From positions 197,446,311-197,510,310 of the forward strand of contig NC_072791.1 of NCBI RefSeq assembly GCF_028583425.1: a stretch of DNA of 64,000 bases, in the 5' to 3' direction. The position numbers and the translations under genes were made by a program. How positions within the stretch are numbered: the first letter of the stretch is position 1; every line of letters starts with the position of its first letter. This stretch comes from Eublepharis macularius (taxonomy: Eukaryota; Chordata; Lepidosauria; Squamata; Eublepharidae). Of the stretch, positions 21,981 to 32,094 are shown in pieces. Under the pieces are notes generated by a model. It saw nothing but the letters and a program-made list of their open reading frames with translations, searched no databases and was not told the DNA's origin.

Positions 21981-24226
21981 TCACAGCGTCAATCGATCTC
22001 TGGCCTTGCCAACACAGGAACGTTTACTATTGCCCATCTTGGTTGGAAGATTATGTGGGGATTGTGAACACTGTTCAGATGTCATCCCAGACACGCTTTG
22101 TTGCCGCTGACTCGAGAGCATTTCTCCCAGAGCCTTCAAGGTACTAACCGCATCACTCATTACAGCAATATTTTGCTTCCAAACCTCTGTGAAATTTTCC
22201 CTCTCTATCTTGGTTTCCTCCAAAAATTCCTTTTGAAGGAGCTTTTCATCCTCCTTCCATCTGCACATAACCTCATAATCCCTACCCCATTGCGCAAGTT
22301 GAGCCTCGTGCTCCTCCCTTGCACGGAGCATCATTTTATCCGCCACACCATACAGTGCCGCGTTCCTGCGTTTTCTATTCCTTATGTTGCTTAATCTTGT
22401 CCCCGGTGATAGTTCGGCCAAGCAGCTTCCTCTTCCCCCTGTAAGTGTAGAAAGACACAGGAGTCAAGCATTGCAATGGATTATCACCTTTTCCTCAATG
22501 CATGATTTGGCTTGCTGTTATCGGAAGAAGACCGTACACGCCCCCCCGGGGGACTCAACACAGGACACAGAAGAGTGGAGACACATCATTTTTCACACGA
22601 TTTTGAGGATGGATACAAACCATCACCAACAGATCATGGTGGACCACTTTGCAAAGACGGACAGAAAAGCATCATTTTTTCATCAATTACACATGTGTAC
22701 CCTTGATTGTCAAATTGCCCCGCTGCCCACAGCCAAGGCAAATGCAGCGAACAGCACCGGTCGCATCATTAAAAACAGGACCAAACCATTCATGGAAGTG
22801 CATGCCACACTAATTTTGTTCATGTTTTCACAGTAGTTGCCCGAGCAAAGGAAAAATAATGAAAATCTCATGTTTGCGTTAGGGGATGATTGGCATTGCC
22901 CCCCCACTTCCCAGCATCAGTTCACCACTTGCTTCGATGTGTGGGGTTGCGTTAAAGGCGAGCAAACAGGGTGTGTGCCGGGTCCAAACGCATATCTGTT
23001 TCGTCAACGAGATTAAATAACAGTTTTTGGTTAACATCCAAAGTTAGGCTTTGGCTCAACAGCATGGATTTTACCAATAGATTTCACAGAAAAAACTGTT
23101 TTCCTTTGGGACCAATACTTTTGAATTTCTAAAGATTGAACTGAAAATTATAGTCACTTAATATAAAATTTTCACCGGGATTGCGTGTGGATCTATGTGC
23201 CAAGGGCAGATCACTGTCGCTGTCATCCTCTTCCCTCGTATTTGCGTGCGTTGCATCGTTCTCTACAAAGGAAAAATCACCCATTATTGGAGAAAAAGTT
23301 TTAAATTTTTTCCTAGAAGGACATAATTTTTTAAATTGTGGCCCGTAGGCCGTGTTTGGCCTCGCATGAATGGGATGTCTCGGCATGGTCATGGTCTCTT
23401 CCTCTTTGCTGGTTGTGTGTGGGGTTTAGCAAACATTTTCCACTGATTCCAAATTTACTTTTCCTTAAGCTCTGTTCTGAACATACCGACTAAGGGCAGC
23501 AGTGCTCAGTGGTTGCAGACCACATGAAAGTAGAGAACAGGCATTACCCTTGTCTTCGAGACCATCCACTGTGCGGTCTAGGTCTTCGTCATTCACATCC
23601 GTGGACGATGAAGAGTTATGATCTGGAGAAAAGTCAAAAAACTTTTTTTTGGTCTATTAGCACATAGAATGAACAGCAAATGCATGCAAAGCATTAAAAT
23701 TTTATAGTGTTGATTCAGCAGAACATGAAGAACACTCACGCTCTCCCATTGCTGTGGGTGATGAGCTCCTTAGATGTGCCGCGTCGATGGTGACAAACTC
23801 GTGAGAAAAAAGTTCCTCTGAACCCTCCATCACCTGATCAGGAATAGTGATCTGTGGCCGGCCAAAGTCAAGACTAATGCTCCTGGCTATCCTTTTTGGC
23901 TTGACACTTGCGTCCCCCCTAAGGATGCTGTCAAGTTCTCTGAAATAGGGACATGTCATGGGTGCGTTTCCTGATGTGCCATTATGAGCAATGACACGTT
24001 TATACTCCAAACGCATGTTTTTCGTTTTATTTCTGCACTCAATAGCGGTTCTATGGTGACCGCGGGATGCCATCTGTCTTGAAATTTTCTCAAAGTTATC
24101 CAAATTCCTATGGCAACTGCGAAGGGCCTCTTGGATTTTTTCCTCACCCCAAAATGATAGTAAGTCAAGTACTTCCCTTTCCCTCCATGTGGCCGATCTC
24201 GGAACAACTGCAGCGTTGCTGGCCAT
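21981..24226 (-). CDS. Myb/SANT-like DNA-binding protein with coiled coil, four exons, 437 aa
   Basis: Exons on the minus strand: 24226-23740, 23622-23487, 23408-23176, 22438-21981. Every donor starts GT, every acceptor ends AG, and the split codons close in frame. Residues 13-103 are a trihelix-like Myb/SANT domain (TWREREVLDLLSFWGEE, then CRNKTKNMRLEYKRV and CPYFRELDSIL). Basic patches (KKLCPSRKKFK near 234; RNRKRR near 305) could be nuclear signals, and EEDDSDSD at 267-274 is acidic. Residues about 320-395 are a long charged helix likely to form a coiled coil. In Harbingers such a protein binds the element and carries the transposase to the nucleus; that role is inferred here. ATG 24226 was preferred over one 11 codons upstream because MASN leads directly into the domain. 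Confidence 0.78.
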
Positions 24227-24894
24227 TCTTGCGTGGTCCGTTTGCTCCCGGTGCTTCAAGCAAAGCCAGGCTCACAATCACACCGCTTGCATGTTCTCTT
24301 CTGCAGGAAGCGGCAACCTCAGCTAGGAGCATGCGCAGTTAGCGTCAACCGATCACCACCTCTTACATTGCATGTATTTTAATTTTTTTTTCGATAACAA
24401 ATTATCGTTACGCCGTTATTTTGATGAAACATTATTAAAAAAAGGCCGGGAATCAATTGGAATATAATCTAACAAACCCTTCCAATGTACCCTGAGAGAG
24501 ATCGAGAGGTACAAGTGTGTCATAAAAAAAAATTAATCAAGTTGTTACACGTTGTGATCTTTGATATTGGTGATTTAACTTTATTTTTTCGTTTTCCCAA
24601 CCCGTTATCACAATGAAAAAATTTCCATACAGTTAGACGGGTTTTGTCACATTAAGGATTGAATGGGCAGGAAACAATATAAATTTTAAAAAAATACTAT
24701 TTATTTTTAGGCGGGAAAAAAGGGCTACAGCACAGTTCGCCTTTCCCGCCCATAGATAACGCTGGAACACCATTGGACAGGCTACTGTGCTTTGACCAAT
24801 CAGGAGTCTCGATTTTCGCGCCTTTCCAGGACCGTTATTGGGCCATGTTTCTTAATGCAATGACTTATTTTCGCAATTTCGTCTTGGAATCAGC
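24227..24894. promoter_or_regulatory. Shared divergent promoter of the two Myb-like genes
   Basis: The 668 bp between the two start codons holds E2F-type motifs GGCGGGAAA (24710-24718), TTTCCCGCC (24742-24750) and TTTCGCGCC (24814-24822). CCAAT boxes lie at 24772-24776 (inverted), 24796-24800 and 24837-24841 (inverted). No TATA box is obvious near the plus gene. In vertebrates E2F plus NF-Y sites are typical of S-phase and G2/M promoters, so cell-cycle control is a reasonable inference. The cluster is nearer the plus-strand gene. Confidence 0.6.
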
Positions 24895-27088
24895 ATGGCA
24901 AGCCATGGGAAAGGAGTCTTCTGGCGGGATGAAGAGGTTGAGACCCTCCTCGAACTGATCGCACGCTCGGGAAAGTCCGAGCGTGTTATGAAGAGCACTC
25001 ATTTGCCCACCAAAGTGATTTTTCACAAACTGGCAAGGCAAATGAGTGCTCGTGGATACCCTCGGACCCCCGAGCAGTGCCGATCCAAATTTAAGAGGGT
25101 CAAGGGGGATTTCTATGGGGCGCTTGAGGCATGGCAAGGAATTCCTCGCCAAAGCGGCAAGCCCCCATACTTTTCAAACATGATGAACCTCTGGGATCTT
25201 GCCGGGAGGCCGAGCTGGCAAACCAGACGTCATGCCGGTAGGTGAAAATTCTTTTTTTACAGTCAGAATGCTAAGTGGCTTATGTTTTATGGACCTCGTT
25301 GCTGTTTGAGGATATAACCTTAGGCTTGTGCCCCAGTATAATGTTTGCCCACGCCATTATCGAATTTCAGTTTTTTCAAATAAACGCTGTAACGTTGACG
25401 AATCGAGCTAGTGGTTCATTGTCAGGACATCTATAATTTTGCACGGTGCCGTTGGTTTGCTTTAGAAGCATTGACGTACTCAGAGAACTCCATTTCTATG
25501 GAAAAGTTATTTTTCACAGAGAAGCTGCACCCGGACTGTGTCTCCCGAAATCCAGATTCCTTAATTTAGTCACCATTAACCTTTACCCTGATGTTCTCCC
25601 AATTGAGGACTCAAAGCATGTCACCAGAGAAGCTTCCCCCCCCCCCCAGTTTACATTCAGAAAAATTATTGTGAGGTGGGAATGATCCTTGATTTGTGAA
25701 TGACCTGGGGCAGCAACTGAGCTTTGGATGCACAGTTGGCATTTGAATCTGGACCATCCAGATCCTGAAGTGACAAATTAAGTTCTTAAATATTACCATT
25801 TGAGAATTTCACCCAAAAGCACTTATTTTTCGACGACCCACCACTGCAGGTTGAAATGTGGAGCATCATTGAATAGCTCCTGTAGAGGTGGACTGCTCCT
25901 GAACAGGCAGCTTCTATTATTGTGTCAAAGTGAAAAAGCAAACAACACGACTATCTTCAGTGGATTTTTTGAGAGGGTAGTCGAATGACTTGTAGGTAGA
26001 GTTGATCTTCTTTTAAGGACAAGTGATATTATGTAACAGTGTCTAGAAAAAAAATCAATACAGGCCCGTTATTCCTTCTGATTATTTTGTCCCCCCCCCC
26101 ATATCTATTTCTTTAAGAGACATTGTTCAAAACATTTTTTTGTGTCCGATGGTGCATGGATGGCTCAATGCATTGATTTTTTCGCATCTCAGCTGTTCTC
26201 CGTGGAAGAGAGGCCACCCAACGTGCAGCGGAGGGTGAACAGCAGGAGGCCCTGGACATCACCCCAGGAAACATCTCCACCGAGGATCCCCTCCCTCCAA
26301 CTGCAGACACACCATCTGGTGAGCATTTAGAGGCAAGGTCTCCACAGGGGATGCCCCCAGAAACCAAGGACAGCATAGTGTCTGTTGTGAGCTCCTGTCA
26401 CTTTCATCTTTAATTCATATTATCATCTCTCCACTATTAAACTTTTATTTTCCTGTACCAAGTCTAGTCAAAGACATTTAGGATGTGGTCTCCATCATTT
26501 CTGTGACATATCTTTCTTTTTTGAAATTTATTGTTTAATGAATCTCAAACGTTTACCTTGCCTGTTGCTGCTCTGTCATTGACCGGCAACATAATGGACA
26601 TGCACAGAACCGGCCAAATGATGGCCAGAAAATTGAATATTTATAAAGAAAAGTGTTGCATGTAGTTCTCATCAGAGAATCACTGTGACAACACGAGAGA
26701 GGTCCCTCCGTTCTCGTTCATCCATGTCTGAGTCTTGGTCTGGTCTCCTAACGCAGGTGAACAGACAGGGCAAGAAGCTGATGAGGAGGGTCTTCCCTCC
26801 ACAAGTGGCACACCAGCACCCCCAGCAAGACAGAGGAGAAAAACCCTTGATGACGTTCTCTCAGCTGTGGAGGGGCTTGAACAAAGACTGGGCTCCTCCA
26901 GTAAGTAAAAGTCTGAAAGCGAACCAACTTTGTCAATAGAACAGAATTTAAAAAGTTTCCTCTTCTCCACAGTAAACCAATTGCAGGAGAGAATGACCGC
27001 GGTGGAGGGCCGTGTCAGAAGGTTGGGTAGAAGGGTGACCGCTGTCGAAAGGAGAGAACGCCAAGACGCCCGTCCCACAGCGTCATGA
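24895..27088 (+). CDS. Second Myb/SANT-like protein with coiled coil, four exons, 242 aa
   Basis: Exons 24895-25237, 26193-26318, 26757-26900 and 26973-27088. All introns are GT..AG and all junctions are phase 1, giving one open frame to TGA at 27086. Residues 8-105 form a Myb/SANT-like domain (FWRDEEVETLLELIARSG, QCRSKFKRVKGDFYGALEAW, PYFSNMMNLWDLAGR). The middle (115-180) is rich in Glu, Pro, Thr and Ser and looks disordered. Residues about 187-234 (LDDVLSAVEGLEQRL, then repeated VEGRVRRLGRRVTAVERRE) show heptad spacing typical of a coiled coil. Its domain is clearly different from that of the minus-strand gene, so this is not a recent duplicate. A role as a second transposition co-factor, perhaps pairing through the coiled coils, is inference. 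Confidence 0.78.
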
Positions 27089-27279
27089 TTGAGCTATTTC
27101 TGGGACTCCTCACTGTATATAGTTTAAGATATGGTTTTCCCAACAAAGTTATCATAAAAACAGTAATTAAAATGTAGTTATGTTGCATCAAAGATTAAAT
27201 TGAAATACTTCGCTGTTCACCTTCCAAAATATATTGTGTTACTTTTTAAAAATAGCACTGTTTATTTACATTTCTTTAA

Positions 27280-27285
27280 AATAAA
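27280..27285 (+). terminator. Polyadenylation signal of the plus-strand Myb-like gene
   Basis: AATAAA 192 bp after the stop codon, followed by TG-rich sequence. Confidence 0.55.
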
Positions 27286-28818
27286 GTCAATGGGTATTTT
27301 GTGACATCCGTGAGTAGGCTGTCAAGGAAGATTTCGAAAGCAATTTTTTTTTCACAAAGAATACGCATGCATCTTCACCTAACAGATTGCTTATTTAATT
27401 CAAACCCCAAGAAAATATTGCGAAGACTGATCGAGAGTGTCCCCACTTAGCAACAATATGGAAGGAAGGACAAGCCTTTTGATGACTTGTTTCTCTCCGG
27501 GAACACATTTCTAAGCCTTTTTTTTTTTTTCCTTGCTGCGGCCCCCACCACTGACCAAGAACTTATTGCTTGTGCAAAAATAAACCCAAGCAGCAGTCCT
27601 TAGCGTAATAGAGGGTTTTTTTTTTGATTGGGAGGATTCTGAAGATTAACCACTGGGGTTTGGTTTGGCTTTGGTCTATATACAGTATTCTATAAAATTC
27701 AATTATTTCATCCACAGCATTATACCGCCAATGGTTCAGTATGTTTTTAAAAGGGGGTGTACCAGGAGTGAGAAATCGGTTTCCAAAGCCACCACAGTCA
27801 ACTCCCTCCCGCCGTATACCAAGAAAAAAATTTCATCACAGACAGTGAAAGAATCTCTAGTTTTAATTTTTTTTTTAACCTGAATGTTTGGAATAACGAT
27901 ATCAAGATATATTGCTTGCGGAGGCGTGTCTCTCCGACGCGATTACGGAGATAGATCAGTGGTGCCATAGCAAACCACGATATTTTCAGAGTTTGGGATT
28001 TCATGAGGCTAGGCTTCATTCTTCATCCCTACCTGTGTCGAAACCAGAAATCTCTGTCACACAAAGATAGAGAATAAATGTTCAGTAAAAGTTATTGCCA
28101 TATAACGGGTGCTCGATTCTCACAGTTCAGCCTAGGGAATTTTTTTTTTTTCACATGAAGGTTTGTCATAACGAAAAATTGATGTCTCGATAAAAAAATC
28201 TTTTCTTCCCGATGCATTGTAGGAGAACCAACTGTGTGGCTGCATGTATCTAGCCCCCCATTTTCTAGTGTGAGGTTGCGGAACATTTTCCCAGACATTT
28301 CTCAAGGGAGTGTACAATGTCATTGGAGACCGGTTACAAATGGGGGGAAACGTGGAAGAGTGGTGGAGGTTCTGCACTGTGTTTTCTTTATTTCGGAAGT
28401 ATGATTCACCATAATTTCGATATTTCAGTGATATTAAACAAAAAAAAAATTTTAAACGGAACTTGAGCGAGTCCCTTCTGATGATGGATTCTCCCCAAAA
28501 TCATTCTTCAAAGTAACAAGTTCGATTCATAACCTGCTTATTCAATAAGTACAATGCTATGAAGTGAAAAAAGTCTTTTGCAGACTGCGGAGCAATTGCC
28601 GGCTGAATCAGCCAATAGGAACTCACGGAACGTCCAGAGAGATAGGAAGGGGTTGGTTTTTAAAACAACCGCGTAAATTGCGCATTGGGCCGTTCACGGC
28701 CACCGTGAAACTCCCATTAAAAACCCGTGACCACATATTCGGGAGAAAACCGGATGCAATGCGTCTGTTGGATGAGGTGATGTGACCGGCGCTAGAGATT
28801 GCGTGGGGAATGCGGGAA
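27286..28818. other. Harbinger right subterminal region, non-coding
   Basis: AT-rich DNA with long T and A runs. The last 250 bp turn CpG-rich and include a CCAAT (CAGCCAATAGG near 28610). The 73-codon frame at 28564-28785 has no family resemblance. The CpG-rich ends mirror the left end and may hold protein-binding sites. Confidence 0.5.
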
Positions 28819-28853
28819 ACATGCGACTTAGAACGGGTAATGTGGATTTGACC
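28819..28853 (-). repeat. Right terminal inverted repeat of the Harbinger
   Basis: Read on the minus strand from 28853: GGTCAAATCCACATTACCCG, then TTCTAAGTCGCATGT. It aligns to the left end with substitutions at positions 5 and 9 and small gaps. CAG follows at 28854-28856. Confidence 0.75.
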
Positions 28854-28870
28854 CAGGTCAGGGCAGCAGC

Positions 28871-29689
28871 AGTAGTATAACTTTCATCATTTCTGATTAA
28901 TACCCTTTAATGGATCCTCAAAAATTTGGTTTTGTGACTATTCCTGAAATGAATGGGAAATGACTATGAAAGGTGCATGAAGAAGGTCAGCCCAATAGGA
29001 AATCCAAATTCTAAGAGTTTCAGTTACTGGCAATGTTCATATTGGGCTGGATCCTGCCATCTCTTTTACTCGATCTCAGCCAGTTCCTCTCCTTATTACA
29101 GCCCTTATCTCACATGACTTTTGTCCATGCAGGTCCCATGACCCCCAGCTTATCCTTTTTGATAGTAACAAGGAACTTCCTTCTCCCGTTGTCACCAGTG
29201 GAAAAGTTGGTTGGAGTCCACACATTATTTAAAAAGTATATAGCTTTCATTCAAATTAATTGCATGATTCTATTAAAGGACACAGAAGTAGCATTCATTT
29301 TTTTTCAGGATGCAATTTTCCCTTTGCCTTTGGAATGCGTTACCCAGATCAAATAACACAGGTTTGACTCAAAGCTAAACTTAATACACCTTACTTATGT
29401 AACCATCAATTTGATCAATGGTGTGACTCATAAATAAGAAGTAACTTATGCCTTGAGTCAGACTTTACTTTCTGTGATGATGCCTTAATTTAGAAAGTCA
29501 AAAGGTTGCCGTTTGCAGGAGTAATCTGTTGACGTTTCCAAGGAAGCATGAGAGAGGCATCCCAATAAACTTCTCAGACAAGGCATACACAAGCGGTTGT
29601 CGTTTAAAGAACAACTTGGCATAACGCTACCTTTGACTGGCTAAGTAAGTACCAATGCAGCTGATACTTTGCTAAGTGCAGAACTGGTA
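28871..29689. other. No recognisable feature
   Basis: The 107-codon frame at 29033-29356 has no domain and no splice context. No repeat recognised. Confidence 0.4.
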
Positions 29690-29893
29690 TAGTGTGTAGT
29701 GGCAAAGAGGGAAAGAGGCATGCTGGCAGTCCCTGATTCAAATCTTTGCACAGGCAGAACTCACTGGGTGGCCTTCAACTAGTCACTGCCTCTCTCCTTC
29801 GTCATCTGTAATATGGGGACAATAATATCGGTCTCCCATAGAAGGTTGTAGTAAAGATTAATGAGATAAGGAGCGTAAAGGACTTTGAGAACA
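29690..29893 (+). mobile_element. MIR-like (CORE) SINE
   Basis: Order and sequence follow MIR: a tRNA-like head, GATTCAAATC in the B-box position, 'GGCCTTCAACTAGTCACTGC', 'CGTCATCTGTAATATGGGGA', 'CAATAATA' and 'TTAATGAGATAAGGAGCGTA'. Ancient family shared among amniotes; this copy is moderately diverged and nearly full length. Confidence 0.7.
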
Positions 29894-29986
29894 TTTGTTA
29901 CAGCAGCCCTCAATCCTTTTCTTTCTAATTAATATTGCTCATTATATGAATAGTCTCATTTAGCAGCATAAATGAAAACCTTTTTC

Positions 29987-30092
29987 TATTCTTATTGTAC
30001 TCTTCTGTGTTCTGTTCTTATTGTACTCATATTGCATAGTCTCAGACTTGATATTCTTATTGTACTCATATTACATGGTCTCAGACTTGATA
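29987..30092 (+). repeat. Short tandem repeat, 39-bp unit
   Basis: Two near-identical units start at 30015 and 30054 (TTCTTATTGTACTCATATT...), with a partial unit at 29987. Confidence 0.65.
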
Positions 30093-30309
30093 TCACAGAG
30101 ACTTGAACTCCCTCTGCCCAGGGAGTCAGCGTAGCAGAGGTCCATAATTGGTTCTCCCAGTCATTCAGGGTTTTTTTTTGTTATAAGCAGCTGTGTGGGG
30201 TACCTGTATATTTTTTCTCGTGGGGCAAATCTGGGGGCTGATTTGTGTGTCGGGAAAGGGCTAGCTCTCTCCCTCCCCACTGCTGTGGCCTCAATCCAAT
30301 CTGCTCCCT

Positions 30310-30510
30310 TGTATGCATGTTTGTGAGTGCCATAAAGTGGCAACTGACTTATGGCAACCCCATCAAGGGGCTTTCAAGGCAAGTGGAGCAGAGGTGGTTT
30401 GCCTTTGCCTTCCTCTGCAGAGTTACCCCAGTCTTCCTTGGCAGTCTCCCATCCAAATACTGACAGGTGCCAATCCTGCTTAGCTTCTGAGATCCAACGG
30501 GATCTGCTCC
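30310..30510 (-). mobile_element. 5S-rRNA-derived SINE
   Basis: 'AGTGGCAACTGACTTATGGC', 'GGTGGTTTGCCTTTGCCTTC', then the antisense 5S part 'CTCCCATCCAAATACTGACA' and 'CCTGCTTAGCTTCTGAGATC'. Ends near 30510. Confidence 0.65.
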
Positions 30511-30660
30511 CCTGTAGCTGTTTATAATTTTTTTAAAAATCTAATCACAGATCTCAGTATGACTTGTCTAGGTTATTAATTCATTTCTCTGTTCTTCGAG
30601 ATTGTTGCAATGTGATCCTGTCCTTCATTGGTTATATAAACAGGAGACAGGGTTGGATCA

Positions 30661-31093
30661 ATGGATGGTTGTTTTTGCCTGCCGAGGTTGCTATGCGTTT
30701 TGCTGCTGCCAGAAGGCAGATATTCAGTATACACTCCCACCTGTCAGATTTCTGACTGTCATGCAGCTGTTGAAAGTGGCAGTAACAGAGACCTCACAGT
30801 GAGGGATTCCAAACATAATGATCAAAATCCACACATTTTCCGTATAACAAGATGATCAAGTTAGATTTAAAAAGCCAGTCATTCCAAGGGAAAGAGATGC
30901 AGCTAAGAACACTTTAAAATTCACCACAAAAGAACGATGTAAAGAGAGTTTACAAATGAAGGGTTTTTTATTCCATCTTTCTTTGAAAGGGCAATGTACA
31001 TGTATTGTCATAATAACCTTGTGAGAAAAATTAGGCTCAGAGACAGTGATTGGACCATGGATGGTTGTTTTTGCCTGCCGAGGTTGCTATGCG
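30661..31093 (+). repeat. Exact 37-bp direct repeat, copies 396 bp apart
   Basis: 30661-30697 and 31057-31093 are identical (ATGGATGGTTGTTTTTGCCT, then GCCGAGGTTGCTATGCG). The second copy abuts the SINE at 31095. Probably a local duplication with insertion between. Confidence 0.7.
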
Positions 31094-31094
31094 A

Positions 31095-31270
31095 CCCCTG
31101 GTGGGGTTTTAATGGCAAGAGATTAACAGAGGTCGTTTGCCATTGCCTGCCTCTGCCACCCTGGTCTTCATTGGAGGTCTCCCATCCAATTACTAACCAA
31201 GGTTGACCCTGCTTAGCTTCTGAGATCTGACAAGATCAGGCATGCCTGGGCTATCCAGGTTAGGGCCCTA
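31095..31270 (-). mobile_element. 5S-rRNA-derived SINE
   Basis: 'CCCCTGGTGGGGTTTTAATG', 'GGTCTCCCATCCAATTACTA', 'CCTGCTTAGCTTCTGAGATC', 'GGCATGCCTGGGCTATCCAG'. Good match to the copy at 60535-60745. Confidence 0.75.
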
Positions 31271-31444
31271 ATATGATACTCTGACCATTAACTGTGTTCA
31301 GGTCTGTGTGGTTTAGAGACTGGTCTCCTGTACAATCTTGGAGGCTTTGGATTTGGATATACCTTTAATACTAGAGGGTTTTCTTCTGAATTATGTGGCA
31401 GCTGTTCCAAACAGATGTCATAAACTGAACACATGAAACTGGTA

Positions 31445-31640
31445 GTGTTATCACCAGTTTGGTGTAGTGGTTAAGAGCGGCAGGACTCTAATCTGGAGAA
31501 CTCGGTCCAGCCCCACCCACCTCACAAGATGATTGTTGTAGGGATAATAATAATAACATGCTTTGCAAACCATTCTGAGTGAGTGTTAAGTTGTCCTGAA
31601 GGGCAATATAGAAATCAAATGCCATCATCATCATCATCAT
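31445..31640 (+). mobile_element. tRNA-type SINE (plus strand) with short ATC repeat
   Basis: 'CCAGTTTGGTGTAGTGGTTA' head, then 'CCCCACCCACCTCACAAGAT', 'AATAATAATAACATGCTTTG' and 'GTCCTGAAGGGCAATATAG', ending in a short (ATC)n run. Confidence 0.7.
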
Positions 31641-31664
31641 CTATTCTGATAATAACTGGTAGAA

Positions 31665-31810
31665 TTATCTACTCTGATTGACAACAGATATTTCAAGGTT
31701 TCAGGATCAGGTCTTTCATACTACCTAATCCTTTTAACTGGAGATGTCAGGGACTGAATCTGGAACCTTTGTATGCCAAGCAAATACTAGAGTACTGAGC
31801 TCCACAACAA
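31665..31810 (-). mobile_element. tRNA-derived SINE (minus strand), partial
   Basis: 'GGAGATGTCAGGGACTGAAT' and 'TATGCCAAGCAAATACTAGA' match the head of the 2500-2710 family on the minus strand. Confidence 0.5.
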
Positions 31811-32094
31811 ATTGGTTGGCAGTATGTTGGTTGCTGCTAGATTGGTCTTTCCTAGAAAGTAAGAATGCCTAACTGAAGCATGGAATCCATTAGTCAGCTG
31901 AGCAGTTTATTTAAAATTCAGAACTATGAAAAAAAAATGGAAAGTGATTTAGTTCCCATGATAATGTATATGACAAATGATTTTGCATTCCCTCCAGGCA
32001 GTTTTATGATAGTGACGGGTGCTGAGGCAATTTTATTAGTGATTTAAAACATAAAGTTATGTGATCAAGATGAGGCATTTTGGACTCTGCATCT

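Larger units (their letters stand above)
16797..28853 (+). mobile_element. PIF/Harbinger DNA transposon, 12,057 bp, three genes
   Basis: Left end GGTCGAAGCCACACTCACCC and right end (reverse complement) GGTCAAATCCACATTACCCG form imperfect terminal inverted repeats, flanked by CAG on both sides. Removing the element plus one CAG restores the SINE consensus 'CTATCCAGGTCAGGG'. Inside are a DDE transposase (17518-20318, plus), a Myb/SANT-like gene (24226-21981, minus) and a second Myb/SANT-like gene (24895-27088, plus). All frames stay open across inferred introns. Known Harbingers encode a transposase and usually one Myb-like protein, so two distinct partners and this length are unusual. It looks complete, but present activity is unknown. 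Confidence 0.88.
16160..28870 (-). mobile_element. 5S-rRNA-derived SINE, split by two transposons
   Basis: SINE pieces lie at about 16160-16363, 16773-16796 and 28854-28870. The part near 16309-16363 (CCCATCCAATTACTAACCAA, CTGCTTAGCTTCTGAGATCT) is the reverse complement of vertebrate 5S rRNA, internal promoter included. Joining the flanks across both insertions gives the sequence seen in the uninterrupted copy at 60535-60745. This fixes the exact borders of the hAT MITE (16364-16764) and of the Harbinger (16797-28853), both younger than the SINE. Confidence 0.8.

Noticed and set aside
28564-28785. 73-codon frame near the right end of the Harbinger, considered as a fourth gene
   Set aside because: No start context, domain or splice partner. 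It is in subterminal, probably protein-binding DNA.
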